Shown: one piece after another, positions 36,301 to 47,340 of the stretch
How positions within the stretch are numbered: the stretch's first letter is position 1
Layout: the number at the start of each line of letters is the position of its first letter
Source: Mauremys mutica
Taxonomy: Eukaryota; Chordata; Testudines; Geoemydidae
Direction of reading: 5' to 3'
Assembly (NCBI RefSeq): GCF_020497125.1
Contig: NC_059089.1
Location: forward strand, 26,867,282 to 26,931,281
DNA length: 64,000 nucleotides
The notes under the pieces: generated by a model
The model's database searches: none
Told to the model about the DNA's origin: nothing
The model's input: the letters and a program-made list of their open reading frames with translations, nothing else
Position numbers and translations under genes: made by a program

Positions 36301-38563
36301 GCCAAGCTTTTGCCATCACAACAGTCCTGCTACTCCACTCGACCAGACATGATAGACTCAGACTCACTACGATATCTGAAGCCAGGATGTACCTTTGGGC
36401 AGGCAGCAAGAGGACAACAAACCCATCTGCAACTGGTCTACTTTTAAAGTGCACTTTCCAAAAGCGCTTGAATCCCTGTTTGTAGCTCAATAGTTGAAAA
36501 TGCAGCTGAACTGACAGTAAGATGCTGAGTGTAGCAGAATGGACAGCTGGGGTTTTACGTACCAGACGATACTGTGATGGTGGGGCAGGGGAAGAGGGTG
36601 GATTTACTCCACGAGATCAGTAACTATAAGTACACTACTTCGCTAAATTCAGAAATTTATCCTTCGCTGAAATCACTATTTGGACTATAAAATGATTTAT
36701 TGCTTATCCTCTATATAAAAATTACAGAATGAGGGCAAATATTTTTATTGACTTTTCATTATAAACCTGAACTTTTAGAGGATCTGGGATGACAATTTCC
36801 ACACCAGAATTTGCTGAGGAAACCAGGATTAGCACCAACTCTTACAAAGAGTACTGCTCTTTGATATCCATAAGGTAGTCAGACCTCAAATTTTATACCT
36901 CATTGAAATGACAGCACTTCCATTGTCAAAGCATTGTTCCAATGCTGATTCTGTAGACAGAATGTCATCTGCAATTAACAGAATTGACGCATTTAATAAT
37001 TTTTATAGGGAAAACAGTGTGTTAATTACAGTTGGGGTAAAAAGTTATTTAAGGGTAAAATAATCCTCAAGGCTAAAAGTACATCTACACACTAATCTTT
37101 TGCAATCTCCATAAGATTGGTCATTGGTCCTGTTCTGAAGTTCAGTGCTGGCAGTAAATAAAACCAAATGGCTTGGTGTTTACAGGGCTTGTCACCGTGA
37201 GTTGGATCCTCTTGGCCTGTAAATTTCCTTGCAAAACAATCACAGCTGTTTTAGAAGCAATGTGAATGCAGGGTCCGCATAAAGCAGTTCAGAATTTGTG
37301 CTCTATCAGAAAGTCCTCCAAAGCATATTTTATATATTACATCCTGCCTTCCTGAACTCCCCACTACTGTAATGTTCTGCACTTACTGTTTTTAACATTA
37401 AAAAGCTTTATGATTCATCCCCAGAAGTAGTTAAATAAAAATTGTTATAACATTTGTATTTCAGTCATGCCCACAGGCCTTCATCAGGATGCTTTCATGT
37501 TAGATGCTGCACAAACCCATGGTTGAGATAATCAGCGCCCCTAAGGAGCTTACAATTTGAGATTTCAAATATGGGGGGAATATACAATTTTTATACACTT
37601 TTTTTAAAATTACAGTTATCCTGCAAATGCTACTTAACCTAGCCATCATTAATAAGCTGATTTCTTATAGGCATCATAGCAGAGGTGGGTCTTGAGCATT
37701 TCATGCAGGAGAGCTGTGGCCTTCCAGATCAGATCAGTGCATTTCAAGCTGAACCAGATAAATGACTTACATTGCTACCCGAGTCTCACTGGAGCCAGGT
37801 CTGACAGATCACCAAGTGTAATAAATTCTAGAGTCAGTAGTCCTCATCTGTGAAACTCTTGCAACCAGTCTTGGAGTGCTGAACTCCATGAAACAAGAAC
37901 CTCCGGCAGTGATACTCAGATTTTATTCTGCTGAAGCTAATGGGAGTCTTCCTATTAACTTCAAAAAGGAGCAGATCACAGAGTGAGGCAGCCCCTCAAA
38001 TAGTTAGATTCTATACCATTAAAGGTTTTAAACTAATCAGCACCTTGAATTGCATATGGAAGTGAACAGGAAGACAAGGCAAAGATTCAAATGTGTAATA
38101 TGATCAGACAGGTAGCTCTGCTCTGTACTAGCTGCCTTTATGGGCAAAATTCAGGTGGTCTAACCTACAGGAAGAAGGTTGGTGATGAGGTTTGCTACAT
38201 CCATATTCCAGAGGGATGTACAGACTATTGCTGGTGATAGACACTTTAGCCTAGCACCGCTGAGAATTCAGGAGCAGCACCAGATCCAATAGGACTCCAA
38301 GGCCCTAAATAATTTTGACAAAAGGCAGGTATGCACTATCAATCGATGGTGCAGAAATCACCTCTACCCATTCCTCTAAGTGCTTTCTCCTGTCAACAAG
38401 CAGTGTTTTATCCAGACTGAGTCACAGTCGATAACTGTTCATGTTCTCCCTCTGCTCTATCTCAGCCCAGATCCCTGCTCTGCAGTACTTACTGGCTGCC
38501 TATTAACATTAACAGTGAGCAGTAAAATGGCTTTGCATTTCTGGGCTGATAGCAATTTACACT
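36301..38563. other. Non-coding; possible MIR-type scrap near 37500
   Basis: Mostly unrecognised AT-rich DNA. 'gcccctaaggagcttacaat' near 37536-37555 resembles a segment of the MIR-like family also seen at 42270. No gene found. Confidence 0.35.
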
Positions 38564-38736
38564 ATAGCTTAGTGGTTTGAGCATTGGCCTACTAAACCCA
38601 GGGTTGTAAATTCAATCCTTGAGGAGGCCATTTAGGGATCTGGGGCAAAAATCTGTCTGGGGATTGGTCCTGCTTTGAGCAGGGGGTTGGACTAGATGAC
38701 CTCCTGACGTCTCTTCCAACCCTGATATTCTATGAT
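38564..38736 (+). mobile_element. Turtle-type tRNA-derived SINE with CR1 tail
   Basis: The head is tRNA-like: an A-box-like TAGCTTAGTGGTTTGAGC (38565-38582) and a B-box-like GGTTGTAAATTCAATCC (38602-38618). It is followed by a middle part with 'ggggcaaaaatctgtctggg' and a tail 'ggttggactagatgacctcc' ... 'cttccaaccctgatattc' ending TCTATGAT, which is the CR1 3' end. This composition matches the tortoise Pol III SINE, mobilised by CR1 LINEs through the shared tail. It is full length apart from small changes and is the best taxonomic marker in the window. Confidence 0.85.
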
Positions 38737-41700
38737 ATGCAAATTGTTGATATAAGCACCATATAGGGAGAGAATGGGGTTTAAGCGTTTACAATCCACA
38801 GCAAAGCAAATTCAGTTCTAGTAAATCATGGTTAAAAATGAAAGTTTGGCACTGGGCACAGATGCACTAGCAAAGTATATAATGTAAAATTGTATCTAGT
38901 GCCACTAAATTCACAATGACAAGTGTTGGTTTTATAGGATCCATTTACACTTCACAGAAAACAAATCAGAGAGAATCCCTGCCCCAAGAAGCTTACACAG
39001 TGGGTTTAAAAAGTTAATCAAATATAAAGGATAAATTCAAAATGCATGTTAGCTCGCACCAAAATCCATGTGCATGTAAAATGTCATGCAACTTAGACTT
39101 TCAGTAAGTGCTGCAAAGAATGCGCACATCGTAGATATTCATTTTTCCATACATATTGCATGTATCAAATTAGCACATGTGATTAGAATGAAAAGGATAA
39201 CACATCCATGACTGATAATGGAGAGGCAATAATGTAAGTTTCACCAATAAGTTAATTCTTGTGGAGACAATCACTTTTCCTATCGCTACCCTGTCTTAAT
39301 AGCTTAAACTACTTTCTTCTTAGATAGGAACATATGAACATCCATATAATATAAAATGCATCATTTAGCAAGGGACTCAACTCATGCCTTTGAAGTGGGA
39401 GGAACTCTAATCCAATAGATCTTCACCTCTGACTATTATGATCCTTCCACACCTGTTTGTTTAAGCTATGGCTAGTGCCAACTTCACTTCTGCTCTGATT
39501 CTCCACATTATTCCACTTATACCACTGCTACCTTGGTTGCTAATGTAGGCTTATGTGAAGTCAATCTCCACCTCTGGCAACAGATGGTAATTCCATTAGC
39601 CCAATGTCAGCCTGAATATTGGGAAGTCAACATACCTAATGTGAAATGTGAAACTCAAAACATTTACAGAACAAAGGACTTCAGATGTTCATGTCTCTCT
39701 CAAGGCAGCTCTATTTAAATATTCCTACAGACATTTTGATTTAATAATTTTCAATTAATGAGTCCAAACAATGTAATATGAGTATTTGCATATTTTCAAA
39801 TATTTTAGCACTGCTTTCCCTGCCATGGGCCTAGGCGACAGATGCAGGACTCAGTAATGTCACACTGAAAATATGAGCGAAGACATGGACAGCTCATCTG
39901 AAGTCATTAGCATTCTGATTTTATAGTGTAACTATTGAGTTGCAAATGTGAATATGCACCAATCCTTTAGCAAGTAGAAGTCAGAATGTAACAAATTCCT
40001 CCTTATTTCAATACACTTATCAATAGTGTCTTTCATCTGTTGATTTTAAATAGTTTAAACACGCATATTAAGCCTCATAACACCCTTGTTTGGTAAAAAG
40101 ATACACAGGGGTCACGCCATCCACCACTGAAAAAGCAGCCTCCTTCTGGGGATGGACCAAGACCATTCCATAGTGCACAGCAATACTGCTCCACAATTTA
40201 GCATAGAAGCTGAAAAAGAATCCCATGTCTGCATTTCCAGTTAGCTATGATTAAGGCAAAGGTAATTTGTTACAATCTGGAATTTTAGCCCGGACATCGG
40301 GCTTGCCACTCTTATTCTTACAAAAAGGGCTAAGAAATGTTAACGACCACGAAGAATCAGAACACTGGTTGTCGTTTTCAACCCAAAAGATGGCACCAAG
40401 CAGCAGCATAGCGTCTCCTAAAACCATGCTGGGGCACTGATTCAGAGCTGAGCCAGAGTGAAGAGTGGCACCTACTGAATCACCAGCACCACTTTTAGCT
40501 GCACCAGAATGTTCCTTCAAAGTCTCCCCTCCTGAGCCATCCGGACACTGCCCAGTTTATGGTGAAATCTGAGTGGAATACAGCCCAAGGTTTTACAGCT
40601 GCATGTCATCATAAATCAGCAATATAGGACTTCAAAGGATCACAAGAGAATCCTAATCCTGGCCTGGTTTAGTCAAGTGAAGGGGAGGGAGGGGAAGAAG
40701 AGAGAGCAGTCACTTTCACCAATGGCTAGGAAGGAAAGGGCAAGTGTTCTTCAATACACTCTGAAGTGGGCATTGGAAGTGGTGCTAGTACGTAGAGTCC
40801 CTACGGCCTAGAAAAATAGGGTCAACATAGCATGCCATTTATTACTATTACAGCTAATTACAGCCGCTTTCTTTTACATCTGATAACATGCAGGGCTTTC
40901 CAGTTAGCAAACACAGTAATATGGTGCCAAAATCCTCGGCCCCTCAAAACAGTAACTCCCCTAGAAAAAAAAAGTAGAATCTCCAACAAACATATTCCAG
41001 TGATAAAATTCCTGGAAGCTATGAAAGTCTTCACAATGCACATATGTTCAGAGATTTTGAATGAGGTGCTTCTGTGGCAGTAATTTCTTCATAGCCAATG
41101 GACTCAAGATTTTACACGATGATCCAAATTCTTGATCTTGTGTGCTGAACCTCAGAGATAAAAATGCTAGCAAACAAGACATATGCCTCAAGTCATGAAG
41201 TCCGGACACTTGCTTTTCATTGGCTCCAATTACTAGTTAACTTAAGTTCCCTGAATACAAATAAACTAATCACTCTTCAAGCTTCATAATCAAGGTAAGC
41301 ATCATTAATGAAACCAGCTGTCCACCCAACAAGGTTGCCCACCATGTTACTCATTAATTCCCTATAACTTACTGCATTATAATCCCTTTAGAATCAAATA
41401 GCCATTCCATAACCTTTTAATTTACCCTTTAAAAGCACAAATGCAGGCCTACTGGACAATAACTTGTTTCTCAATGATGTGAGATGACCTCTCATTTTAA
41501 AGATTACACAATTACAATGATGGTGATATATATTAAACACATGCTAGAAGAAACACTAAAAAATTGTCAGCAATTTAAGTTATCAAGAGTTTTGGACCAT
41601 GTTCCCAGATCATATACTTCAGCGTAAATGATTAACTCCAAGATTGAAGTAATTTGACTTATGACAATAGAAAGCTAACCATTTTTATAAGACTAAGGTC

Positions 41701-42264
41701 TGCTGCTCTGTAACAAAGCAAGTTCAAAAAAGATAAAGATAAGTTTTATGACATTGCAAGCTACTTATGGGCCTTCTGTTGTGATTTAGAGAGTACCATA
41801 ACACTACGCAAACCTTAGAGTAGTTAAAGCATGCAAGTCAAAAAAATATATACAAAACTAAATCCCTGCCTGAAAATGCATAAATAGCTACAGTATAAAT
41901 AGTGGACAAGGGGCAACACATGGACATTAAGGCAGGTGTGTTTCAAAGAATAGCAGTGATTAGCATAAACTGCAACTATTATCCTACAGAACAGCACTGA
42001 TGAGAGAAATTAAGCTGCCTTCTCAAAAGGCGTACAGTCTGTCCATAGCTAGCAGTGAGGAAACCGTAAAGGTTTGATAGGCACCCAAATGCCACACCTC
42101 TTTTTAATTAACAATTCACCTTCAAATTGTTGACCTGTATGCAATGCTCAACTGCCCCAGTTGGGGTGAGGTGCTTTATGCAAGAAAAAATTTGTCCTAA
42201 CTTTTCCTCTGCAAATTTCATATAGTAAGCGAACGTCAAGGTATTTCCAGAACTTCTTACACTG
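38737..42264. other. Long non-coding stretch
   Basis: AT-rich DNA. 'gaatccctgccccaagaagc' near 38973-38992 is a scrap of the MIR-like family. No exon, RNA gene or delimited transposon is seen. Confidence 0.4.
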
Positions 42265-42445
42265 CATAGTAAGAGAACCCCTGCTTCAAAGAGCTTACAT
42301 TCGAAGAGACAAGACCGAGAAAGGGTGGGAAGAATCAAAGGCCCAGAGATGTGAAGTGACTTGCCCAGGGTCACACAGCAGGTCAGAATCTGCTGGATTC
42401 TGGAAGCTGGAAACAGAATCTAGTGCCCTAGCCACAAGATAATGC
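42265..42445 (-). repeat. MIR-type tRNA-CORE SINE
   Basis: The + strand carries 'cttcaaagagcttacattcg', then 'gtgacttgcccagggtcaca' and 'cagcaggtcagaatctgctg', ending near 'ctagtgccctagccaca': the reverse complement of an amniote MIR-type SINE from body to tRNA-like head. Confidence 0.75.
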
Positions 42446-43225
42446 TGGCTGTATGATGTGCTATGTGCTATTTAGACCAATTTTCTTATTATGCATCTTT
42501 TCATATTCTAATTTTAAATCTCTCTGGCCTGAACAACTCAGGAAAATGACCAATATTTGTGCAAGATAGACCTATGGGCATCAGCATTTCAGAGAGTTAT
42601 TTCATGGATAAATGAACCAAATTAACCCTAATCTCTCCCATACAAACTCAATGTCAGGGCAAAACAGTTTGGGTAAAAAGATCCACAGAATTAGCCTTTA
42701 AAAATGGGGGGTTGGGGGTTACTTACAAAAGCTCCCGAGAGGTAACACTTATCTACATTTTTTTTTAACACCTGTAAGATGTCACACGCTCACACCTGAG
42801 ACAAGGAACCATCTTAACTCCATGGCCCCAGCATGCTCCCAAGAGACAGCAGCACAATCGGCAGGAGGAGAAACCTTTCCAAGAGACTTTCCCTTCCTAC
42901 CCAGCCAGCCAGAGACTCAAAAGCCACAGCTTATCAGCAGGCATGTTGTGTAAGGCTGTTTGTGGGAATCCAGGAATTGTGCATGGGTTCAATTCACTCC
43001 AGTTATTTCTGTGGTGGCTATGTCAAGGTGCCCCAAGCACTGGATTGGGTGAATTTTGATTACACTTTGTATAATCCTAGATAAATAAAAGAAAAACAAA
43101 TAAATATACAGCACATCATCTCAGATATCCCAAATAAAATGATGGGGAAGATACCAGGCACACTTTCAGGGTGAAAGTGTAAGGCAACTGGAGGGATGCA
43201 CAAGTAACTTGGCAGAGATTCCAAA
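42446..43225. other. Non-coding, no feature recognised
   Basis: Mixed-composition DNA with a (T)9 run near 42759. Nothing recognised. Confidence 0.35.
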
Positions 43226-43227
43226 TA

Positions 43228-43417
43228 CACCTCTACTCTGATATAACGCAACCCAATATAACACAAATTTGGATATAACATGGTAAAGCAGTGCTCGGGG
43301 GGGGAGGGGGCAGGGCTGCGCACTCCAGAGGATCAAAGTTCGATATAACACGGTTTCACCTATAACGCAGTAAGAGTTTTTGGCTCCCGAGGACAGTGTT
43401 ATATGAAGGTAAAGGTG
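43228..43417. mobile_element. Mariner/pogo-type MITE
   Basis: The termini CACCTCTACTCTGATATAAC (43228) and GTTATATGAAGGTAAAGGTG (to 43417) are imperfect inverted repeats, flanked by TA on both sides (43226-43227 and 43418-43419). Internal copies of GATATAAC (at 43262 and 43342) repeat the terminal word. A TA target site and this terminus style fit a Tc1/mariner-Tigger-like non-autonomous element. No transposase is present. Confidence 0.7.
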
Positions 43418-43817
43418 TATTCAACCTAAAGATAGACAAGGTAGGATCCATTTAGTCTCTTTCACTAATACAAAGCCAGCCTATTAACAATATTTAATAC
43501 ATTTCCGAATGGCTTGTACTTTTTTGAAGACTCCTCTTTTCTGCTTCTGTACATCACTGACAGTTAGAACTGCAATGCAAATCTCTGTCAAGGCTCTAAT
43601 GAGGCAGAGTCTCACCAGGAAGCTGTCTACATGGTAAATCAGGGTTTCCTTTACAAAAAAGGGCTGGCAGATGTGCAATATTGTTTTTTATTTGTCTTAT
43701 TTTCAATAGTTAAGGAAAGTGAGGGGGAGGGGTGGCAAAAGGGGCAAATATTAAGAAACTTCAGTTACCAGAGGCCTTGCTTTGCCATTGTAACTGAAAT
43801 GGGAGGTGTTCAGACAC

Positions 43818-44085
43818 GATGGGTATATCTATGCTGCAATTAGGAGCATACCACCCAACCAAGGTAGACAGACTTGTGCTAGCTTCGCTCCAGCTAGCAC
43901 ACGAAAAACAGTGTGGAAGTCATGGCACAGGCAGCAGCCCAGACTAGCCACCCGAACTCAGACCTGGCTTGGATCTGGGCAGCTAGCTGGAGCTGCTGTC
44001 CGACTGCTATGGCCACACTACTCGTCTTGGCAGGCTAGCTCAAGCAGAACTCATGTGAGTGTCTACCCAGGCTGAGGCACACTGC
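43818..44085. mobile_element. Probable non-autonomous DNA element
   Basis: GGGTATATCTATGCTGCAAT at the left and ATGAGTGTCTACCCAGG at the right could form imperfect inverted termini. The interior has several GCTAGC/AGCTAGC words placed in opposite directions, as in reptile elements with 'gtctacactgcaattaa' ends. No target duplication was fixed. Confidence 0.4.
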
Positions 44086-45448
44086 CAGATGCAGTGTCAA
44101 CATGCCCTCTGGCAAGGGGAGGAAAACAGGTAAGGGGCAAAAGAACCATTATCCTGGTGTTCCCTCCAAACTGTGGGATTGTGTCTTTGCAAGTGCCCTA
44201 ACAAAATACTTTGGCTAAAGCAAAGACATGCATGTTGGTCTGAAGCAGCTCAAGAGAAGATGAGAGTTGATTTTGAAGTTCCAAGATGGGAAACTGTTTA
44301 ATCACAGATGTCCAGCTATTGTAATACCCAGCCAAAATATTCAAATAACCAGTGAGAGACAGGCAAGTATCATTCCCTAGGGCAGAAGGGTAGGCAGACC
44401 CAAGACTACAAGAAGAATCAGTGGTAGAGCTATACTGAGAATCCAGGAATTCTGACTTTTGATCCCCCGTCCTAACCATTAAACTTGTCCTAAGTTGCTT
44501 CCTATAAGAATGATTGCACTTCCTTTTGTCCACACTGCCAAATCAATAGCTACATTAAAAATTCATGAAATCCATTAAAACAGACATGCTGCTACAATTC
44601 TTGTGTGATTAGTTCTAGTTTTGCTGGGTATGTGCAAATGGCAGCTTGTTGTCTGGAATAAACAGCTCTGCCTGTTTTTCTCTGGAGGCTGAGGGGGTCT
44701 TGGTATCTGAGGCACAGCTGCACAACACTGATAAACCTTACACAGGGTGAAACATGGTTTGTACTGTCCCAGCTTCAGTACAGAAATGTACAGAAGTCCC
44801 TTTCCATGGGCAACCTTCAGTGCACTCACAGTCCAGTATGCTATGGCTTAGCCTGAGGGATCCTTCAGAAGTTAATTTGTGAAATGCCAACTACATATGT
44901 TCCCAGATTTTCAAGGTTGCTAACTTTTTAAATTAATAAACTTGAATTATGTCAGTCAGAATCTTGCAGTCTTGCACTAATAGTTTAATATTACACATCT
45001 TGAAAACAAAACAAATAAGATCCATATATGAGACAGCATGCCTTGTCAGCAGAAAGTAGATTTCTCCATAACTTCATTTGGACTCGATTTATTGTAATCT
45101 GCATGCTGTAAAATCACCAGAACACTGCATAAACAAACAGCAACATTTTTCCCCAATGAATATTGTATTATGCAGAGATTTTCTAAAACTTTAGATCCAC
45201 TCAGCTCTGCTAAATAGGGGTGTGAGAAGGGGAAAAATGCCACGATAGAATGTTGGCCATTAGCAACACTTCCAGTTCTACTCCAGCTTCAGTAAATTAT
45301 GCTTGCCCTACACTCAAATGAATAAATCTAACCTCAAACAATTCTACATTGCAATGGAGCCACTAGATAAAGGTAGCACCAGAATTAAAATGCATCTACA
45401 TATACAGCATTGTGTTACAGCAAAAGTCAGATTATTTATATAGTATTG
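44086..45448. other. Non-coding 5' flank of the provirus
   Basis: AT-rich DNA with no recognised gene or delimited repeat. The bases immediately around the insertion site ('ttatatagtattgtgag' on the left) look like an old diverged repeat. Confidence 0.35.
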
Positions 45449-45452
45449 TGAG
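45449..45452. repeat. Target duplication TGAG, left copy
   Basis: TGAG precedes the 5' LTR and recurs directly after the 3' LTR at 52071-52074. A 4-bp duplication is the size made by gammaretroviral integrases. Confidence 0.85.
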
Positions 45453-45862
45453 TGTTGGTGGCACCAGGCATGACCCAGTGTTGACAGAGGGGTGGAAAAT
45501 GACAGTGCCAATGAAGGCTCCCTGTATTAGGCCTCTGCTTGTCTAAACCGCTTCCATGTTTAAACTTTAATTAACCCCACAGGCTAGATGGAAAGAATGG
45601 AATGTGTGGCAACTAGTTATCAGTACCAGGAGGCAATTATACAGCCTGCTTGCACCTGGCTAAAGGGAGTGAAACAGAATGACCGGTCAAGAAAAGTTAC
45701 TAACGAGATAATATGTTTTTTGCCAAGAATGATCTAACCTGTTTAGAGTAATTGCTGCTTCATAATGTATTTGCTGTATGGGAACTGAAAAGGAGGGAGA
45801 AGAGGGGGGCGGAGGGAGAAGCTGGGCATTGGGGGTAATAGACATGCTTAGCTAAGATCATG

Positions 45863-45868
45863 TATAAA
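45863..45868 (+). promoter_or_regulatory. LTR promoter TATA box
   Basis: TATAAA within TGTATAAAGACAG, 76 bases before the AATAAA end region; transcription would start near 45890. Confidence 0.75.
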
Positions 45869-45943
45869 GACAGAGAGCTGTTTGTCTGGGGTGTGCTTGA
45901 TCTGAGGTGTGTTCCTCCAAGCATCCTGCGCTTTGAGATCTCA

Positions 45944-45949
45944 AATAAA
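45944..45949 (+). promoter_or_regulatory. LTR polyadenylation signal
   Basis: AATAAA followed by a T-run (45951-45957) and a GT-rich element (GGTGTGTC, 45971-45978), the usual poly(A) site arrangement. Confidence 0.75.
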
Positions 45950-46050
45950 CTTTTTTTGCTTCTCCACCCTGGTGTGTCTAATTGGAGCGAGGCACTCCGG
46001 GCAACGAATCACTGTTTGCTGCCTCAGGCCTTTTGGGCCGGCAACAGTTT

Positions 46051-46068
46051 TGGCGTCCCTGGGTGGGC
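46051..46068 (+). other. Primer-binding site for tRNA-Asn
   Basis: TGGCGTCCCTGGGTGGGC lies four bases after the 5' LTR. It is complementary to the 3' end of vertebrate tRNA-Asn (GUU), which reads GCCCACCCAGGGACG plus CCA; all 18 positions pair. The more common gammaretroviral primers (tRNA-Pro, tRNA-Gln) do not fit. Confidence 0.85.
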
Positions 46069-46349
46069 TTGAGGCTAAATTTAGCCTTGCCCGGACCCCT
46101 CCTGGAGGTCGACGGATTGCGGCGACGACCGATGCCTAGCGCGCACCGGTGACTTCATCGGGGGCCTCGGCGGAGACGCGGTGTGGTCGACCCCGGAGGG
46201 CACTACGGTGCAACGCGCTCAGATAGTGGAGAAGCAGCTACGGGCGACGGTGGGGAACCGGTCTCGTGGACAAGGTAGGAACAGTCCAGTGCTGTTAACC
46301 TTTTGTTTGCCTGTTAAGACCTGGGGACGCCCAGTGTCTTCCCATAGGT
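46069..46349 (+). other. Retroviral leader with candidate splice donor
   Basis: Untranslated GC-rich leader between primer site and gag ATG, the place of the packaging signal in related viruses. CAAG|GTAGGA at 46271-46279 (donor GT at 46275) is a good splice donor. The open frame at 46181-46426 crosses the gag start in another frame and is not an N-terminal extension of gag. Confidence 0.55.
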
Positions 46350-47132
46350 ATGGGGCAGGGACAGAGTACAGGCAGGGTACGGTGTACACCCTTAGAATGC
46401 ATTCTGATGAATTGGAAAGTGTTTGAAAAAGATCCATTGACTAAAAGTAAACTGAAAAGATTCTGTACAGTAAACTGGCCTCAGTATCAGCTAGAGGGCC
46501 AGGAAAGGTGGCCACCGGAGGGATCACTTAATTACAACACGATCCTTCAATTAGCTTTGTTTTGTCAGCGAATGAATAAGTGGAATGAATTTATGTATGC
46601 ACAGTTGTTTATGTTGTTGAGAGATAGGTCAGATCTGTTGCAAGAGTGTAATCTGACTCCGACAGGCTCGGCAGTCACTGTTGTTAGTTCCCCGAACCCC
46701 TCCCCGGTTGTAATGGCAGAGTCGGTGTCCCCTTCGGCTCCTACACCCCCACCGTATAAAGACCAGGTGCCTCAGGTTTCAGAGATTGCTCCTTCAGTGG
46801 GACTTTATCCGTTGATTACTGAGACTGTGGTGGCTCGCCCGGGAGCAGAGGGGCGCCAGGCCACTACTATGCTAGTTTACTCACATGTGCCTTTTAACCC
46901 AGTGGACTTAGCAGCCTTTAAGGCACAGGCAGGGGAATTCTCCACGAATCCCAGCAAGTTTATTTCGGTTTTTGAGGGATGTTTTGCCAGTCACAAGCCT
47001 GACTGGGATGACTGTAATATCCTTATGAGGACCCTGTTGTCTGAAGTGAAGAGGAATCAGGTTACAGCCTTAGGGAGGAAGAGAAGAAAAAAGGCAAGTG
47101 AAGATGATGGTTGCAGCAGTACAGGCCAGTGA
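46350..47132 (+). pseudogene. gag: gag, 5' part (matrix, late domain, start of capsid), truncated
   Basis: A 260-codon frame that opens with MGQG, a myristoylation signal for membrane targeting of matrix. Residues about 10-100 are matrix-like (FC...NWPQY and W..EG near 38-60). PPPY at 133-136 is a late-domain motif that recruits NEDD4-type ligases. Capsid begins near residue 175 and runs to WDDC (219-222) and shortly beyond. After about residue 237 the sequence jumps: the major homology region and most of capsid are absent and the frame ends in unrelated basic residues at a TGA (47130-47132). By comparison with murine leukaemia virus capsid (263 residues), roughly 180-190 residues are missing. 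Nucleocapsid follows in another frame. Confidence 0.85.
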
Positions 47133-47322
47133 CAAGAGGAAGTTTCAGGAAGGAGGTGGAAGGGGCCGGGGGATGAGAGGTCGTGGACGTGGGCGCCCTG
47201 GCTCACAGGAAAGGCGTTTGGGACGCAATCAGTGTGCCATATGCCGAAAGGAGGGACACTGGAAAAATGAGTGCCCCGAGAGGGAAGATACCCCTATGAT
47301 GGCAGCAGAGAATCAAGACTAG
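47074..47322 (+). pseudogene. gag: gag, 3' part (nucleocapsid), separated by frame change
   Basis: The end of gag in the frame shared with pol. From 47074 it encodes a charged stretch and a segment resembling the capsid-nucleocapsid junction (VKMMVAAVQ), a glycine/arginine-rich run, then one CCHC knuckle, C-x2-C-x4-H-x4-C at 47233-47274, for RNA binding. It ends at the amber codon TAG 47320-47322. An upstream TAG (47071-47073) in this frame and the missing capsid mean that it is not continuous with the 46350 frame. The deletion junction lies at about 47060-47080. Confidence 0.85.
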
Positions 47323-47340
47323 GGGTGTCAGGGGAGACGG
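47320..47340 (+). promoter_or_regulatory. gag-pol amber codon, likely readthrough site
   Basis: TAG is followed in the same frame by GGGTGTCAGGGGAGACGG, close to the context after the gammaretroviral gag amber codon (TAG GGA GGT CAG GG). In that group a few per cent of ribosomes read through to make Gag-Pol. NC and pol share one frame across this codon. Confidence 0.75.

Larger units (their letters stand above)
45453..46046 (+). repeat. 5' LTR
   Basis: 594 bp from TGTTGGTGGC to GGCCGGCAACA. TATA box at 45863-45868 and AATAAA at 45944-45949 place U3 at about 45453-45890, R as a short segment around the poly(A) signal, and U5 up to 46046. The same order and the same offsets recur in the 3' copy. 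U3 contains a purine-rich stretch at about 45789-45820. The 70-76 codon frames here are not genes. Confidence 0.95.

Noticed and set aside
38564..38625. A free-standing tRNA gene
   Set aside because: The A- and B-box-like words belong to the SINE head. The cloverleaf is degenerate and is followed by the CR1 tail.
45860..46139. 70-76 codon frames in the 5' LTR (and the copy at 51884)
   Set aside because: They overlie the TATA box, poly(A) signal and primer site. They recur only because the LTR is duplicated.
46181..46426. Frame upstream of gag, possible glycosylated-gag-like leader
   Set aside because: It is in a different frame from gag and stops after crossing the gag start, so it cannot extend Gag.
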